A stretch of DNA of 64,000 nucleotides from Callaeas wilsoni. Taxonomy: Eukaryota > Chordata > Aves > Passeriformes > Callaeidae. A program made the translations under genes and the position numbers. The stretch spans positions 1 through 64,000 of the forward strand of contig VWPU01014792.1 of NCBI GenBank assembly GCA_013398955.1, given 5' to 3'. The notes beneath the pieces are model-generated. The model was not told the DNA's origin. It saw only the letters and a program-made list of their open reading frames with translations, and did no database searches. Positions 1-12,974 of the stretch are shown piece after piece. Position 1 is the first letter of the stretch. The number at the start of each line of letters is the position of its first letter.

Positions 1-3000
1 TAGTCCATGCTGGGATTTGGGGGGCCGTAAGTGTGTGGTCCCTGCGGAATGAGTATGTGAGTACTGTGTGTCTGCAGTGAGCACCAAGCTGGACCAGCAG
101 TGAGTCAGGGACTCAAGGGCAGGCAAGGGAGCACAGGACTGGGGAAGGGTTGCTGGGTAGGCACAGGGACCATGATGGTACATGTCATATCCACAAACGT
201 GTGTGTACGTGTGAACTGGGAGAGTGTCATGTTAGCAAAACCAGCCAAGTCACTGACAGGCCAATGAGCCCCAGTCTGAGGCAGTAGCAGGCTTGGGATT
301 ACAGCTCTCTCACGGCAATTTGTACTAGCCAACAGACTGCTTGCTGTTGAGGATGTTTAATAAGTCTCTAGAAGTGGGAGGCAATCTTCCTGCAAGAGGT
401 TTGAGTTCAGAATTGTGAGATTTTAATTACATCTAGTAAGTCCTATTATATTGTGCCGTATCATGCTGAAGAACATCTCAGGAGATACTAAAAATTGAAT
501 TTCACAAGGAGAGATAAACCCAGAAAAAAACCACATATGAATGTGAATTTTGAATACTGTTATTAAACTTCTTCTATGTTTCTCTTGTTTGCCACAGATT
601 ATTTGACTTTAATTTAGTGGAATTAGCAAGATATCTTTGCAAAGAATCATCAGGATTATTGAAAAATTTGGGGATAGTCTGTGGGAAAATATTATAGACG
701 GGAAATTGATATAAAAATCAGAATTAATAGACATGAAGATTCCATCTCAATAAAAAAATAATTCACAGAAGGTCCAATGATCTGTAGTCTCTGCAAAGCT
801 TTGGCTGTTGCCACGAGCCTTTCTTTATTAAACTTATGCTTGGTAGAATTTTAAATATGACAACCTTAGTTAGCTTGAAGTTGAAATGATTGCCACCAGC
901 TGTGCTATCAGTATGATGGGAAAAATGACTCTTCCATTTATACGTGATATTTAACATATTCGTGATCCTGCCTGCATATATAGGCAGCTAAAAATACTCT
1001 CAAGGCTGATAATAAAAATAAAATGTTGTCACAGAGAACTGTATGCTTAAGGAAAAAAAAGGCAACACCTGTTAAAAATCCCACCACATTTAAAACATGT
1101 TTCATTTTGAGAATAATTTTAAGTCTACAGGTTTTGAAAGCCATATCCAGCATCAAGACAGAGATCTAACCAAACCCTTTCCTGAGTAAACTGAAAATGG
1201 AAGGAGTGAATGGATACACAGCCAGAGTCTCCCCTTTCACAGGCTAACACAAAAACAGTGGCTTCTTTGAGAATGAATCAGTGGTCCTAGAGCTCTTCCT
1301 GGTTCTCCAGAGGCGCCCTCTCAACAGACATCCTGTGATTACCTGTAATAGATAAATCCTCTGCCATAATAACAGATCTGACATGAATGAAATAGTCCAC
1401 TAATCCATTCCTTAAGGAAGGACAATTAGGGATAACTATTTTATAAGCTATGTACAGGTAAAGCTGAAAGCACCTCACAGAGGAACCTGACGGTTTATTC
1501 AGTTTATGGAGCAAGAAACTGGGTCCCTGTGAGTTGAAGTGACTTGACTGAAGTGAGTGGCAAGCTGAGAAACACCTCCTATATGACTATTGCTATCTGA
1601 CTACAAAAATAATTTCTTCCAGCATTTTTTGCATGCAGTGGAGAATGCAGTTTTGAGTTGTCTGACTCCTAGGAAAGTCACAGAGAAATCTTATTTATGG
1701 ATATACCCACTTGTAGAAGAAAGTTTTTTCTTGAGGGCCTTGTCTTATTGAACATGATATGCAGCACTCCGACTTTTACTGGTCTAGGCCCTGCTAGCTC
1801 CCTGGAACTGCCAGAGACCAAACCTCTCTGTGATCACTTCTAGAACACCTGATATGGCAGCTCCTTTCCTCTACCGTAATGCACCTGTGCTAGGCAGGCT
1901 GGCAACCTCTAAGAGAGTGACAGGTGCTTTTGTTTCTCATTTACAATCAGAGGAAGGCAGCTGGAATTCAAATGCAAAATAAGGTTGCACGTAGCAACCA
2001 TATTTTTCATTGTTTTCATCTTATTTTTCAACCAGGCATTTTCCATCTTCGATCCATTGTATGGATCATCATTAGAAACGCTGCTGCATATTCATACGCA
2101 CACTTAATTTCCTTCCTAACTCATAGGAAGAAACCCACTCCTACCTCCTTTATGAAGCAAATAATGTTAAGGATTGCAAAGAGGTTTGGTAAAGAAATTT
2201 ACTTTGCTCTCAAAAGCTCTATTTGGTCCCTACTGTGCAAAGACATTCCTCTTACATTTTCCATAGCAACAGAAGTTCTGTGCAGTCTGCTCTATAAAGT
2301 TCTTTATGAGGATCAATGAAAGCTAGAGGCAGGATGCCTGGGCCAAAGCTGGAGCTGCTTAAGTTTAATGCACTAAAAGCATTCTTATAGATGCTGCTGT
2401 AAAGGCACAAATTGGAAGGAAAACTGAGAAGAACAGCTGAGAGGAGAATGTGAAACCATAATGTGTTTCGGGCTGGCAAATGCATGAAAAGGCCACCAGG
2501 CCATCTGAATACTGTTGACTCAGGGGTCACTTAGCCCTGTGAGGGAAGTAGACAACGTAAAGGAGGATGCGAAAGAGCTTCCCCCTGACCTTTGGGAGCG
2601 CAGAATCTAATAAGGCATTTCCAAGCTCTAGCTCCAGCTCAACAGTGCTCAGAGGGCTCTGCAGACAGACAGAGAGAGAGCTGAGGGCGTGGTCTTACAC
2701 ATGCTTTCAAAGTCACCACCAGCTGACAACACATAAGCTTTGCTCATGTATGAGAGGTAAATGGTTCTGCAAGGAGCTTGTCCCCACTTCCATTTCTTCT
2801 TCCCACGCAGATCTTCTCCCCACCTCGAGGCCATCAGCAAGAAGAAAGCAGGTGATGTTTCCCATTCCTCATCATGGTAATGTGAGGGGTCCTTAGATTT
2901 CCAGTGCTGTAACACTGCTTATGGCACATCCTTTTGTCTCTGATTCATAAGGTCATTACCATTTAGCCATGGTAGTTTTACCTTTCCCATCCCTGCTTTA

Positions 3001-4435
3001 AGTATGTGATTTGAAGGCAAGTCAAGAGAAATGTTTCAGGAGAAGACAATTCAATGTGATGTGTTGCTTTGCAGAGTGGCTGGTCACAAGGAATGGCTCT
3101 TCACCTACAGCAGTGAAGCTGCAAAATAAAGTCATCGCCACAGGCAAAAGCCCCAGTTATTTTTGCTGTCCTTCTACAATTTTTTATGTATGTCTGAAAG
3201 ATCACAGATGATTGACAATAGCACCTCCAGACAACTAAACAATCTTCTTTTTCTTGTCTTCCACCCTCTCTCTTTAATACTCTTTATAGGATTGCCAGAA
3301 ATGGCATTCCATAATAAAAGTCTTTCAGCAGATAAATAGAAGGGAGCAAGGGATAATGTTGAAGGAATGCCACACTGCAAACACTTTATCTTGCTTTATT
3401 TCTTTTTCTGTCTTTGGAAAAATGTTAAAAGATTTACTTCCAGGATATCCCCCCCTAGTCCCTCTGACAAAGGCTAGCAAAAATAATAGCACAGAACAGA
3501 CCGGGCTGACATCTGAGCTCCATATCTAACATCGTCTCAGTAACACCTACATCCTCAGTCTACATAACGCAACTTTTGGAGAGCTGCTCTTTTGCAATGG
3601 CTCTTCCATCTGCCCATGCATGGCCTCCTGCTCCATGTTCACAGAGCTCCCTCACTTGACAGATTCTCCTTTCTCCATTCCTACCACCCCTATCAAGAGA
3701 CAAATCTCTATTACACCTTCAATTCCATCCAATTATTTAGGCACAGTGAGCAAAAACCAGGGAACCTTCTCCCAGGTTTTGGCCTGTTCTGCATGAGTGA
3801 GAGCATGAAGGTAAGCGGAAGAGAGCTGAGGTGAAAGAGAGTGAGATGGTACAGGTCTTTTTCTGGTTTCAATAAGAAAGGTCTGACAAAAAATGGCTTA
3901 ATAAAAGAGTTTCTTTAATAAGATACAAACAAGGGAGAAATATAGATAGCAAGTAAATCTTATGTCACTTCAGATGCTGAGAACCCTATGGCTGTGCAGC
4001 ATTGAGTGTCCCCTGGATGCTCAGGTTAGCTGTACTGTGGATCACTAACTCCTGAGCACGGTCATGGACGGACCCCTCCAGAAGAAGATTTTCTTACCAT
4101 CATGCTGATAAGTAGTCTATATTCTTCTTTTTCCACATTTTCCACTCTATACTTTGTAATTTCTGTTTGGTTCACAAGCTTCTGTAGCAAGCAATGTCTT
4201 TTTTGCATGCCGATTACGTGCAAAGAATAAAATCATTGCCTTTAACACAGAGTCTGTAAGATTTCTACTTGGCATAAGATGGCAACCTGATTTCACAACT
4301 ACCCATCACTAATGTGATGCCATTAGCTTAGTCTTGACTCATAGCTAGCCACTAGAACAGGCCCACTTTTGCAGTGTGCATTTAAAACCTGGAAAAACAG
4401 GAGGTGGTGCATGAGTAAGACCCCTCTGTAAGTGC
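1..4435. other. Unassigned AT-rich non-coding sequence
   Basis: No repeat family, RNA gene or convincing exon is recognised here. Open frames are short; the longest, at 1924-2319 (+), has about 131 codons. None shows a domain, a signal peptide with plausible downstream sequence, or an exon-like frame bounded by convincing splice sites. The stretch ends at the TCTGT target site of the LTR that begins at 4441. Confidence 0.6.
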
Positions 4436-4440
4436 TCTGT
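4436..4440. repeat. Left target-site duplication TCTGT of the 4441-5824 LTR
   Basis: This is identical to the five bases TCTGT at 5825-5829 directly after the LTR. It marks the integration site and fixes the LTR edges. Confidence 0.85.
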
Positions 4441-5824
4441 TGTGTTGATTTGTCACAGCCTGGTTTTTGCTAGTGGGGCAGGGCCACAGAAGTGGCTTCT
4501 GTGAGAAGCTGCTAGAAGCTTCCACGATGCCCAATAGAGCCAATCTCTGGTGGCTTTGAAGATGGGCATTCTACTGAGCCAATTAGAGAGGTTAGTAATG
4601 CCTCTGTGATGACACATTTAAGAAGAAAATCAAAACAGCGCAAGCACAGTATTTTTCAGGGGGCCATCCCCGGCACAGCGCCCAGTGATGCACCACCATG
4701 GCTGCTGCCATCTCAGTGCAGCCCACGGCGAGCCTTGCCTGCTCAGCCACCCCTAGCCAGCTGCGCTGCAGGTGGAAGGTCAGGGGCAGTGGCGGCGGCT
4801 TCTCCTTCCCGGTGCCCCACACGAAGAGAGGCATTAAACAGCCCCAGTGCCTCGGCAGCCGCCACTGCATGCGCGATGGCCGCGGGGCCGCGTAGCTGAC
4901 GGTGAAAAGGTGGCAGGCAAATCCCTGACAAGGAACCTAGACGAGATTAACTTCTTGGCACTGCAGGATCTCGCAAGAATCTTTGAATTAATGGAACTTG
5001 TTGGCAATGGTACCCACAAGCAGCAGTTTTTCTTCTAGTCAGAGGAGGAAGTGAAGACACTTGAGAGAAAACATGGTGACACCAAGGTCAGTGGAAAAAA
5101 ACCAGAGGGGGAGGAGGTGCTCCAAGCATCTGAGCCGAGATTCCTCTGCAAGCCATAGTAAGGACTACAGTGAAACAAACTGTTCCCTTGTAATCCATGA
5201 AGTCCATGGGGGATGCAGAGATACACTTGCAGCCTGTGGGAAAAGTCCTCACACCGAAGCAGGTGGATGCCAGAGAAAGCTGTGATCCAGTGGGACACCC
5301 GAATAGAGAGAGAGGGCCTCTGCTTCCAGAGACAGAGAGAGGCCTTGCTTCCAAACTAGAGCAGCCTATCCTTAAAAGACTGCACCCTGTGGATGAGTGA
5401 CCCATGGCACAACCATTTTGGGAAGACTGTTTGCCCATGGGAAGGACCGCACCACGTAGCAGGACAAAGACTCCTCTCCCTGAGTGAACAGAAGATCTCC
5501 AGTGATGAACTGACCAAAACTCCCATGCTCTGTCTCCCTGCACTGTTGGTGGGAAAGAGGGAGGGGCTGGGGGGAGAAAAAGGTGTTTTAAAGGCTTGTT
5601 TTACTTCTCATTTTCCTCCTCTCACTCTGTTAATAATAAATTTACCTTATACCTTTAAATTTGAACCTGTTTTGCCCTTAAGGTGTTTTTCTCCCAAAAT
5701 TTATGTCAACTTGTGAGCCCTTTGTTAATATTTTTCCCCCTCTCTTCTGCCCAGCTATAGCAGAAAAGAGTGAGCGAATGACTTTCGTGAATACCTGGCA
5801 TTTGGCCAATATCAAACCATGGCA
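4441..5824 (+). mobile_element. Solo LTR, ERVL-like, with 5-bp TSD and internal host-derived insert
   Basis: The element starts TGTGTTG and ends CATGGCA, giving canonical TG...CA termini. It is flanked by perfect 5-bp direct repeats TCTGT at 4436-4440 and 5825-5829. A 5-bp duplication is usual for ERVL-class retroviruses. U3 carries a CCAAT box at 4579-4583 and a TATA-like CATTTAA at 4615-4621. A polyadenylation signal AATAAA lies at 5635-5640. The body (5040-5560) has the degenerate 'gagcaggtggatgccag' type of repeats I remember from a common avian, especially passerine, ERVL LTR. No gag or pol sequence is present, so it is a solo LTR left by recombination. At 1384 bp it is longer than I expect for the family because of a foreign block at about 4650-5036, described separately. 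The family name is from memory and not checked; the boundaries are read directly. Confidence 0.88.
4650..5036 (+). pseudogene. TNIK: Captured 5' end of TNIK (MAP4K4-family kinase) mRNA inside an LTR
   Basis: This block is absent from the LTR family as I remember it. It lies between LTR sequence ending near 'gcgcaagcacag' and LTR sequence resuming at 'agtcagaggaggaag'. Its first 250 bases are CpG-rich, like a vertebrate 5'UTR. From 4910 to 5023 one frame aligns without gaps to the first 38 residues of TNIK: the segments NLDEI, ALQD and IFELMELVGNGT correspond to SLDEI, ALRD and IFELVELVGNGT. By eye about 23 of 38 residues agree. The match includes the start of the kinase glycine-rich loop (GNGT). 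The TNIK start codon is GTG here (4910-4912), and homology stops after Q38, followed by a TAG at 5036-5038, so it cannot make a kinase. In the MAP4K4/MINK1/TNIK family, as I recall it, an intron falls near residue 19. None is present here, which suggests a spliced RNA source. The ELVELVGNGT and LDEI pattern fits TNIK better than MAP4K4 or MINK1. This is inference and needs alignment. Confidence 0.72.
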
Positions 5825-5829
5825 TCTGT

Positions 5830-8800
5830 GCCATGTGAGGAACACCCCATTGTTCTGAAGATGTTTCATGCAATCACTGCAGTAAGTTTCATGGTGATGA
5901 GCTTGTACCCTCATTTCATTCACTATGTCTTTGTTCTTTAGAAATTCCCTTTAGCATACATACTAGTTACATGGATTTTGCTTTGTAAAAAACAAAGTAA
6001 TTGCTTTATATAGCTTCTTGTGAATATGAGAGCCTTTGGGGTGTTTTTATAAAAACGAACATCATTAGCTGATTTATTTTTATCATAATTTTTAGGAGAA
6101 AGTTATTGCTTGCCATGGAGGCTTTTGCTCTCAAAAGGGTTATTGTTGCACTGGGAATCATATTGACCATAATAAATTTTTAAAAAATAAGTCACAGACC
6201 AAAAGGGAGAAAATTAAAGAGTGGAAATTTTAACCCTGCTTTCTGCTGCTTGTATAATACATGTATGTTAGACTTTCATAGTTCTTCTGCAATTTTCTCT
6301 CTCTGGCCTTGCACACCCTAAAAACCAGAGCTATGTATGGTTGGATCTACACTTACCTCACCGAAAGTCACTAAAAAGTACTGGGTCTTGTTTCTCTGAT
6401 GAGCTGCTGGTTGAAACATCAGTTTGGAGTTACACTAGGCATTCAACAGACAAAATAAAGATTTCCACAAAAATTCTCTTGCTTTTGGAATACCAAATCA
6501 GAAGTACTGTAAAAAACTCAGGAATCAAGCTTGGCAGGGCCTGAGGAAAGCAATGGTTTAATCATCATACCAGGTTCTGGTTGTTTTCCGGTATATATTT
6601 GCACAAAAAAAGCCAATGAATCCCCACAGACCTCAACTGATATTTCAGGGAAGCAAGCAGAAAACAGATTTAGGCAGGTTGCATAAACTGTTTTCTTTCC
6701 TCACACAAATATTAGCATGGAAAGAAAATATTTTTTGGAGAGAATTCATAAATATCTTGAGATAAGTACTGAGTAAGTGAGAATCCAGGAAGCAATCAAG
6801 ACCATACAGTGTAACAAATCGTGCCTGCCTACAACAAAGCAACAGAAAATGGAAGAGTTCACATTTAGAGAAAAGTTTCATAAAATTTTTGAAATGTAGA
6901 TTTCTAGACCAGTCAGAGCCAGTGCCAAAGGACAGAGCATTAAACATAATGAGAAGGAATAAAAAATTCATGGCACCAGAAGGCAAGAGGTGGGTTTTAG
7001 GCAGTAGTATAAATTAAGGAAAGATTTTTGCTATATATTTTGAGATACATGATGCCTTTTGAGACATTGCAAATTCCAAGTGACTGTGAGCGTGTCTAGA
7101 AGAGCAAGAACTTCCCTTGTACGTCACAGGCATGTTTGACTGAAAAGAAATTACTGGAACGTATCACAGGTGTGTCAGATCAGCACTGTATACACAACAG
7201 TTTCTCAAGTCCATCACCAGCCAGGAAGGCAAGAAAATAACTATCAATACTGCCCATCTCACAACTCTTAGGAGCTCTCTTTAGCCAGTACCTGCACGTG
7301 AAAAAAACAAATATCAGATATGAACAGATTAGAGTTGGCTGCTGTCAACACTCTGATTAGAATTCAACATTATCGAACCATCCGTCATTGTTTTAGATGT
7401 GCCAAAAGATGCAACACTGAAGAGGCTAAAATTCAAGAAGGACAGATAGAGGGTGAGATCTGGTGGCATTACACTTCATCTCTTACAATGTATGAGGTAA
7501 AAGGCGTCTCTGTTCTTTAAAATGAGTCAGAACAAATCTAGTTCAGTGGTGTGCAATATTAAATTAGGACTGAAAATCAAGCAGTTAAATTAAAACTATA
7601 TGTGAAATAAGGAGATGATCACACAGTCCACTAGGTTTGCCCTGGCAGCTGATATGGATGTTTGTTACAGTTGTCCCCGTAAGAACTAGAAAAGGGGTGG
7701 GTTCACTGGTGTAATAAATTGTAATAGTATCTCCTAAAACACAAGGGGCAATGCGATTCTCCAAACAGAACCAAAACACTATAGGCAAAGAAATGCTCCA
7801 GGAGATGCCTCACCAGAAACATTTACAGCAGAACTGGACATCACAACTGGACATTTACAATTGTGATTAGAGAGCAATTAAATAGTGAATTTACAATTGG
7901 GAAATTACAGCAACACTAGCAAAGAAATTCAGGACACTTTAGCCTAAACACAAAAATGCTGAGATGCAAAAAGAATATCTTGACTTATGTTAACAAATAT
8001 TCAGAAATTGACCTGTTTGCTATTTTGAAGAGACCAAATGAGATGTGGTGGGAGTAGGTGGTAAAGCACACTGTTTTGATTGAAAACTAATTCCAAAGAG
8101 AGATAAGGGAACACACATTGCTTGCCACTGCCACTCAGTCCTGAGCTCTGTAACCCAGACAGTGCTTACATACATAACAAGGAAGAACCCTGGCTATGAC
8201 AGTATCTTCATCACAGCTTCACTGCTTTAATTTCCTGCTGAGTTTTCCTTGCACCTTAGGCAAAGCAATTTGTTTATACTTGCTCCTGCCACATTTTCAG
8301 TCTGCTGGGATGAGCAAACCAGATGTGCTGAAGTTGGTTGCATTTACATGTAAACAGAATCATTAAGCTATTAATTCAAAAGGCATCTTTAAACTTCACC
8401 TCCAAGCAGAAATTCCACTACATGAGGCACCCTTTAGTTTGTTATTAGCTAGTAATGGATATGCATTAAGTATGAAATAGAAGTCAGTAAAATCTTTATG
8501 ACTGTAATATTTAAAACCAAGACACTCATCACCACAAATTAGAACAGAGTGGGAAGAGTAATTTTTTAGGAAGTTCTGCTCCCAGACTGGCTTTCAAAGC
8601 TAAATTTTCAAGAGGAGAGTAGACAGCAGATAAAATACCAGAAGTCACCATCTCCTGGGGAAGAATTGCACTGAAATTGCAATTGAAATGCACTGTAGTC
8701 CTTTGGTCACAAACACTAGGTTTTGAAAATTCTTGTTTAAGTTTTAAACATTCAGTGGTAACCAATTCCTCCCAAAATTATCCCTGACAGTAGAGGGAGT

Positions 8801-9574
8801 ATGCCTGGGAGTAAAAGGTACATCAGCATCGAATCTGAATAGACTTCACTAACCCTTCTCCTTTCAAAGTGAACCATTGGATGGCGATGTGGCCAAGGAC
8901 ACTCACACCTCTGTCACAGTGGGTTAACTGGATGTGTCTAAGCACAGTGTTCTCCCTGCTGCAGCACAGATGCCTTGGGGACCCACTCATCAGGAGAGCT
9001 GGCAGTTTTCTCTGAACTGTGCCTGCTTGCTGAGCACTCTCAGATCTGTTCATCTGCAGAGAGAAAATCTCTGTGTAGTCTAGTGGTCCATTCAGGCTAA
9101 TCTTGCATCCTACAGAAGTAATCATAGATATCAATGAGGAGAATAGGATGCAAAGCTTGAACACAGAGAGGTCCTTTCTCTTTCAACTCCCACCCTTCAG
9201 CAGCTCAGGTACCTGGCCAGGGCAAATTATGATCATTTCAGAGCAGATCAGAACACACGGTCCAGTCCTACTTCTCCTGGGAAAACACTCTGTGGAGTCC
9301 CTTAATGTAGATCCACATCAGTTCCTTTCCAACATGACAAAGGTGTTCCTATATTGGCTGCAGGATGTTTTCTATCTCCATCACAGTTCTCCAGCAGCAG
9401 AACAGAAGCCCTCTGGTTAACTGGATCCCTCCACACATGCACACGAAGCAACATTAAAACACTTGTCAGGGATCGTTTCCTCCTGCAACTAACTCAGAGG
9501 GAGTGCACTGCCATCAAAACAGCAATCCTTGTGCTCCAAGGATCACAGTAGAGCTGAAAGAGCCTGCTATGTCC
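5830..9574. other. Unassigned AT-rich sequence
   Basis: I recognise no repeat family or gene. Open frames are all under about 115 codons and carry no identifiable motif. Short A-rich and T-rich runs are scattered through it. Confidence 0.55.
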
Positions 9575-9811
9575 TTAGGTTAGATATTAAGAAAAACTTC
9601 TTCACCCAGAGAGTGGTTGAGCACTAGAACAGACTCCTTGGGGTAGTGGTCACAGCACCAAACCTCACAGAGTTCAAGAAGCATTTGGACAATGCTCTTG
9701 GGCACATGATGTGATTCTTGGGGATGTCCTGTATAGGAGGGATAAGAGCTGGACTCGCTGATCCGTGTGGGTCCCTTCCAACTCAGCTCTGTGGCTCTGT
9801 GATTCTGTGAA
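9575..9811 (+). mobile_element. CR1 LINE, 5'-truncated 3' end
   Basis: The sequence follows the CR1 3' consensus in order: 'ttagatattaagaaaaacttcttcaccc', then 'agagtggttgagcac', then the 'gttcaagaagcatttggacaatgctcttgg' segment. After these come 'ggtcccttccaactca' and the terminal 'tgtgattctgtga'. The first blocks are the very end of ORF2 and the rest is 3'UTR. CR1 copies in birds are almost always truncated at the 5' end, as here, and no reverse transcriptase remains. Small indels and substitutions show it is old and inactive. Confidence 0.9.
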
Positions 9812-10476
9812 AAGTAGCCAAGAATTGTCATTTGGGCTTTGGATCTGGAGGGCAAGATGACTTGACTCTTTCCTGGGTGCAAAATCCCAGTAAAGACTGC
9901 TTGAGACTGCAGACAAAAGCAGGCACCTCAGAGCACAGCCACTTACCAGGCTCCATCTCTGCTCTCTGGGTATGCTGAGCAGCACGAAACAGTGTTTAGA
10001 CTACCGGGTATCTTGAACTGCCATGAGCTGGCTGCATGATCCTACCTTCTCCTTGTCCTCTAGGCTTTCTGAAAGTACCTCCACGAGTCCTGCTCCCATG
10101 TCCTTGACTTCCCAAACAATGGAGGATATCTTACACTGCATCTCGACAAACACCTAATGCCCATCAGTACCTCATGGGACCTGCTAAAGGCCTTCCTTTA
10201 CAACTACACCTCACAGAAGGCAGGGAATATTCTCCACTGAATTTGCAGGGCATGTCATAGCTCGATGTCCTGATGCTTCCACATATTGAACTGTCTAGGA
10301 GAGTGTTAGACATGTATTCACCTGGGCAATTTACTGTCCAGAGCAGGAAGTTTTCGTGGTGTATTTATGAAAGAAATATATCCCATTTCACATATTATTT
10401 AATAAGTACGTTTATTGTCCCCCAGAAATTCTACAAGTAGACAACATTTTGGGGACCCACTTTAAGGTTCAATTGT
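9812..10476. other. Unassigned sequence
   Basis: I see no recognisable gene or repeat between the CR1 tail and the AT-rich block that follows. Confidence 0.5.
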
Positions 10477-10604
10477 TTATAGTATAGATTATACCTATAG
10501 AAATGTAGATTATTTCTAGATATAGAAATAATATTAATTAATATAGATTAATTCTAAATATAGCATTATAGATTATAAATATAGAAAATATCTTTGATAA
10601 TATT
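10477..10604. repeat. AT-rich degenerate repeat (ATAGATTA-like)
   Basis: About 125 bases are almost entirely A and T, with irregular reiterations of 'tatagatta', 'tagaaata' and 'attaattaat'. Several are self-complementary, for example the near-palindrome 'tatttctagatatagaaata'. This reads as decayed low-complexity sequence. Confidence 0.75.
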
Positions 10605-12974
10605 AGGTAGTTTTTTTCTAAGTAACAGTATTTTGAGAGCCATCTGATTACAGGAAAGGCAATTAATGATGAAATAGGGGACAAGAAAGGCAGATGCATT
10701 GGGATATAATGCTAAGATATTGGCTGGTTCTTTCCCATTTGTATGGGAAGTTGTCCTTTAGTTCAAAATCTCAAGAAGCCACTCATCAAAGATTCCTGTT
10801 AAAGTGGGCCAGGTAAAAAGGAAGTGCGACCTGTTCCTTATGTATTATAACTTGCAAGAAATGTGTTTGTTTAAAGAGCTGTTAAGAGAGTCCTACAGCA
10901 CAATGTCATACTATGCAGAACTCAGACAGTGTAAGCTGTGCTGTGGGGATGAGGTCAAAAGAGACAGGAATTTCCTACCAGGGTTTTTGTCTTCCTTTTA
11001 GTGCAATTTGTAGAATCAAAAAGATTATAATAGTAGATAAGCACATTTTTATAAACTGCTTTTGTTTACTAAAATCCAGGAAACTTCACAAAGGTAGAAA
11101 TGAAATCAAAATAAGATAACTCAGGTTTGTTTTTTTTTTCCCACTGAACTGAGTTTTGCCCTCTATAGCATGGACATTGTCTTAGGGGATGTGCAGGTTG
11201 ACACCTGTTCTAATGCTGTAGGAAAAAGGTGGTCTGTAACGTTGTTTGGTTATGCCAGGTGGGGTTTTTTTCTCAGTTGCCAGCCCACAGTTGTGGTGTG
11301 AATATTAGAAAGAGAGAAATATATTAGCCTATCTGAAATACTGCAGATAACACATTAGGGTTATCTACATATACATAAATAACCAATATGAACTGCTGCA
11401 CTCTTGGTGGGATTTCCAGAAGCATTCAATCCACAAAAAAAACCCCTATATCTCTTTGTAACCAAATTCCTCTGTTGATTTTATATTAAACACCAGTAAT
11501 ATAAAAAAGCAAAAATGCTTCTTCATTGCTTCAAAACACTTACAAATTAAGACATGTTCAATGTAAGAAACATTCAGGCAGAAATAGCATGGTTTTTAGG
11601 ATTAAAGCATCTCAAAAGAAGACATATAGGGATCACTCCTTGACAAAGACTCATGGTTGCCATGGATACATAAAAAATAAACATAACAATAAGAAAAAAG
11701 CGCTCTGGAAGCAATGAAGAATTAAGTAGCACACAAAAAAGGACATAATATAATGCCTAAACCGCAAGAGTTTTGTTTTTTATCTTTAATGCCCATGTGC
11801 TCTCCTTTCATATAAAAATATATAAATTTTTATATCTGTATGTAAGCCTCAAACAAGGCCTCAAACAAGTACACTCTCTTCACATTTCAGTGCAGCTTTT
11901 CTGTGGGGTGATAGATCTGACACAAAAAGTTTATTGCAGTTTTTCAAAGGAATTTTGATTTCTCTATCACCAGGAAAAAACATTCAGAATAAACAAAACT
12001 ATGTATTCTAACAACCAGCCTGAAAGATTGAGATCTTAACAAAACTTGTAAAGGGATTCAGCCACTTTACGAACATGAAAAAACCTCTTTTCTCACCCTG
12101 TTTCCTGAAGAACCAGCAGTAGCTCCTGCTAAAGTCAGCATGCTAGGCTTCTTCCATTTAGCTTGTGGAATTTGGCCATTCCTGTGCTCTCAATACATCA
12201 ACAAGAAGGATTATTCATTAAAATTACAAATTACTTTTCAAAAACCCTATCAAATATTTTACTTTTTCCCATTTATTAAACAGCAAGGAGTTATTTTAAC
12301 TTGCTTCCCACTTGAAAAGCATTCACTATATGAAGTCTCCTTCCTGTAAGTTAACTACCAGCATTACTGTTGAGTCAGGCTTTAAAAGAAGAAAACTGGT
12401 AGCTCTTCAGTCTCCAGTCGTCTTAAGAACTGCTAGGGTATTTTGAGAGACTTAGTCAGCTTTCGCTGGCTACTCCTACAAGGAGTTTAGCTTCTTGTGG
12501 CCTCATACGATGTAGATCCTTAGCACCCAGCACATCTGAAATTTTCTAAATCCAAGCAACACTGACTAACTGGAGCCTCTGATTCAGAGATTTGTGATTC
12601 TTTGTTGACTTCAGGTGGTTCCAAACCCAAATAAAGCTAGTACAACACTGACCAATGAAGATTAACTCAGTCACATACATTTCATCAGATTGCTTGACAT
12701 GAAAGGTTTTAGCCCAGTTTTTTTCAATTATCAAACAGAGGTTAAAGAAGCAGCTCCAGAGGACGACTCTTCCTCCAAGGGGGCACTATGCATAGTGCTG
12801 GGCTAGATCTGGGCCTTGTCCTCTTCTCCCACAGTGTGCAGGTTTTTTTGGGATGTAATCCAGGAGATCAGTTTTGTTATTTCTGCCCATAGCCACATAT
12901 CAGGAGCAATATGCTGGTGCTAATTGGATGTCCATGCTCTGGCATGACTGACAGTAATGTTCCACAGCCAAATT
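10605..12974. other. Unassigned AT-rich sequence
   Basis: Nothing is recognised. Open frames are below 70 codons and no exon-like structure is seen. Confidence 0.55.

Noticed and set aside
5088..5543. Open frame of about 151 codons on the minus strand
   Set aside because: It lies wholly inside the 4441-5824 LTR, antisense to it, and is rich in residues produced by the LTR repeats; there is no domain.
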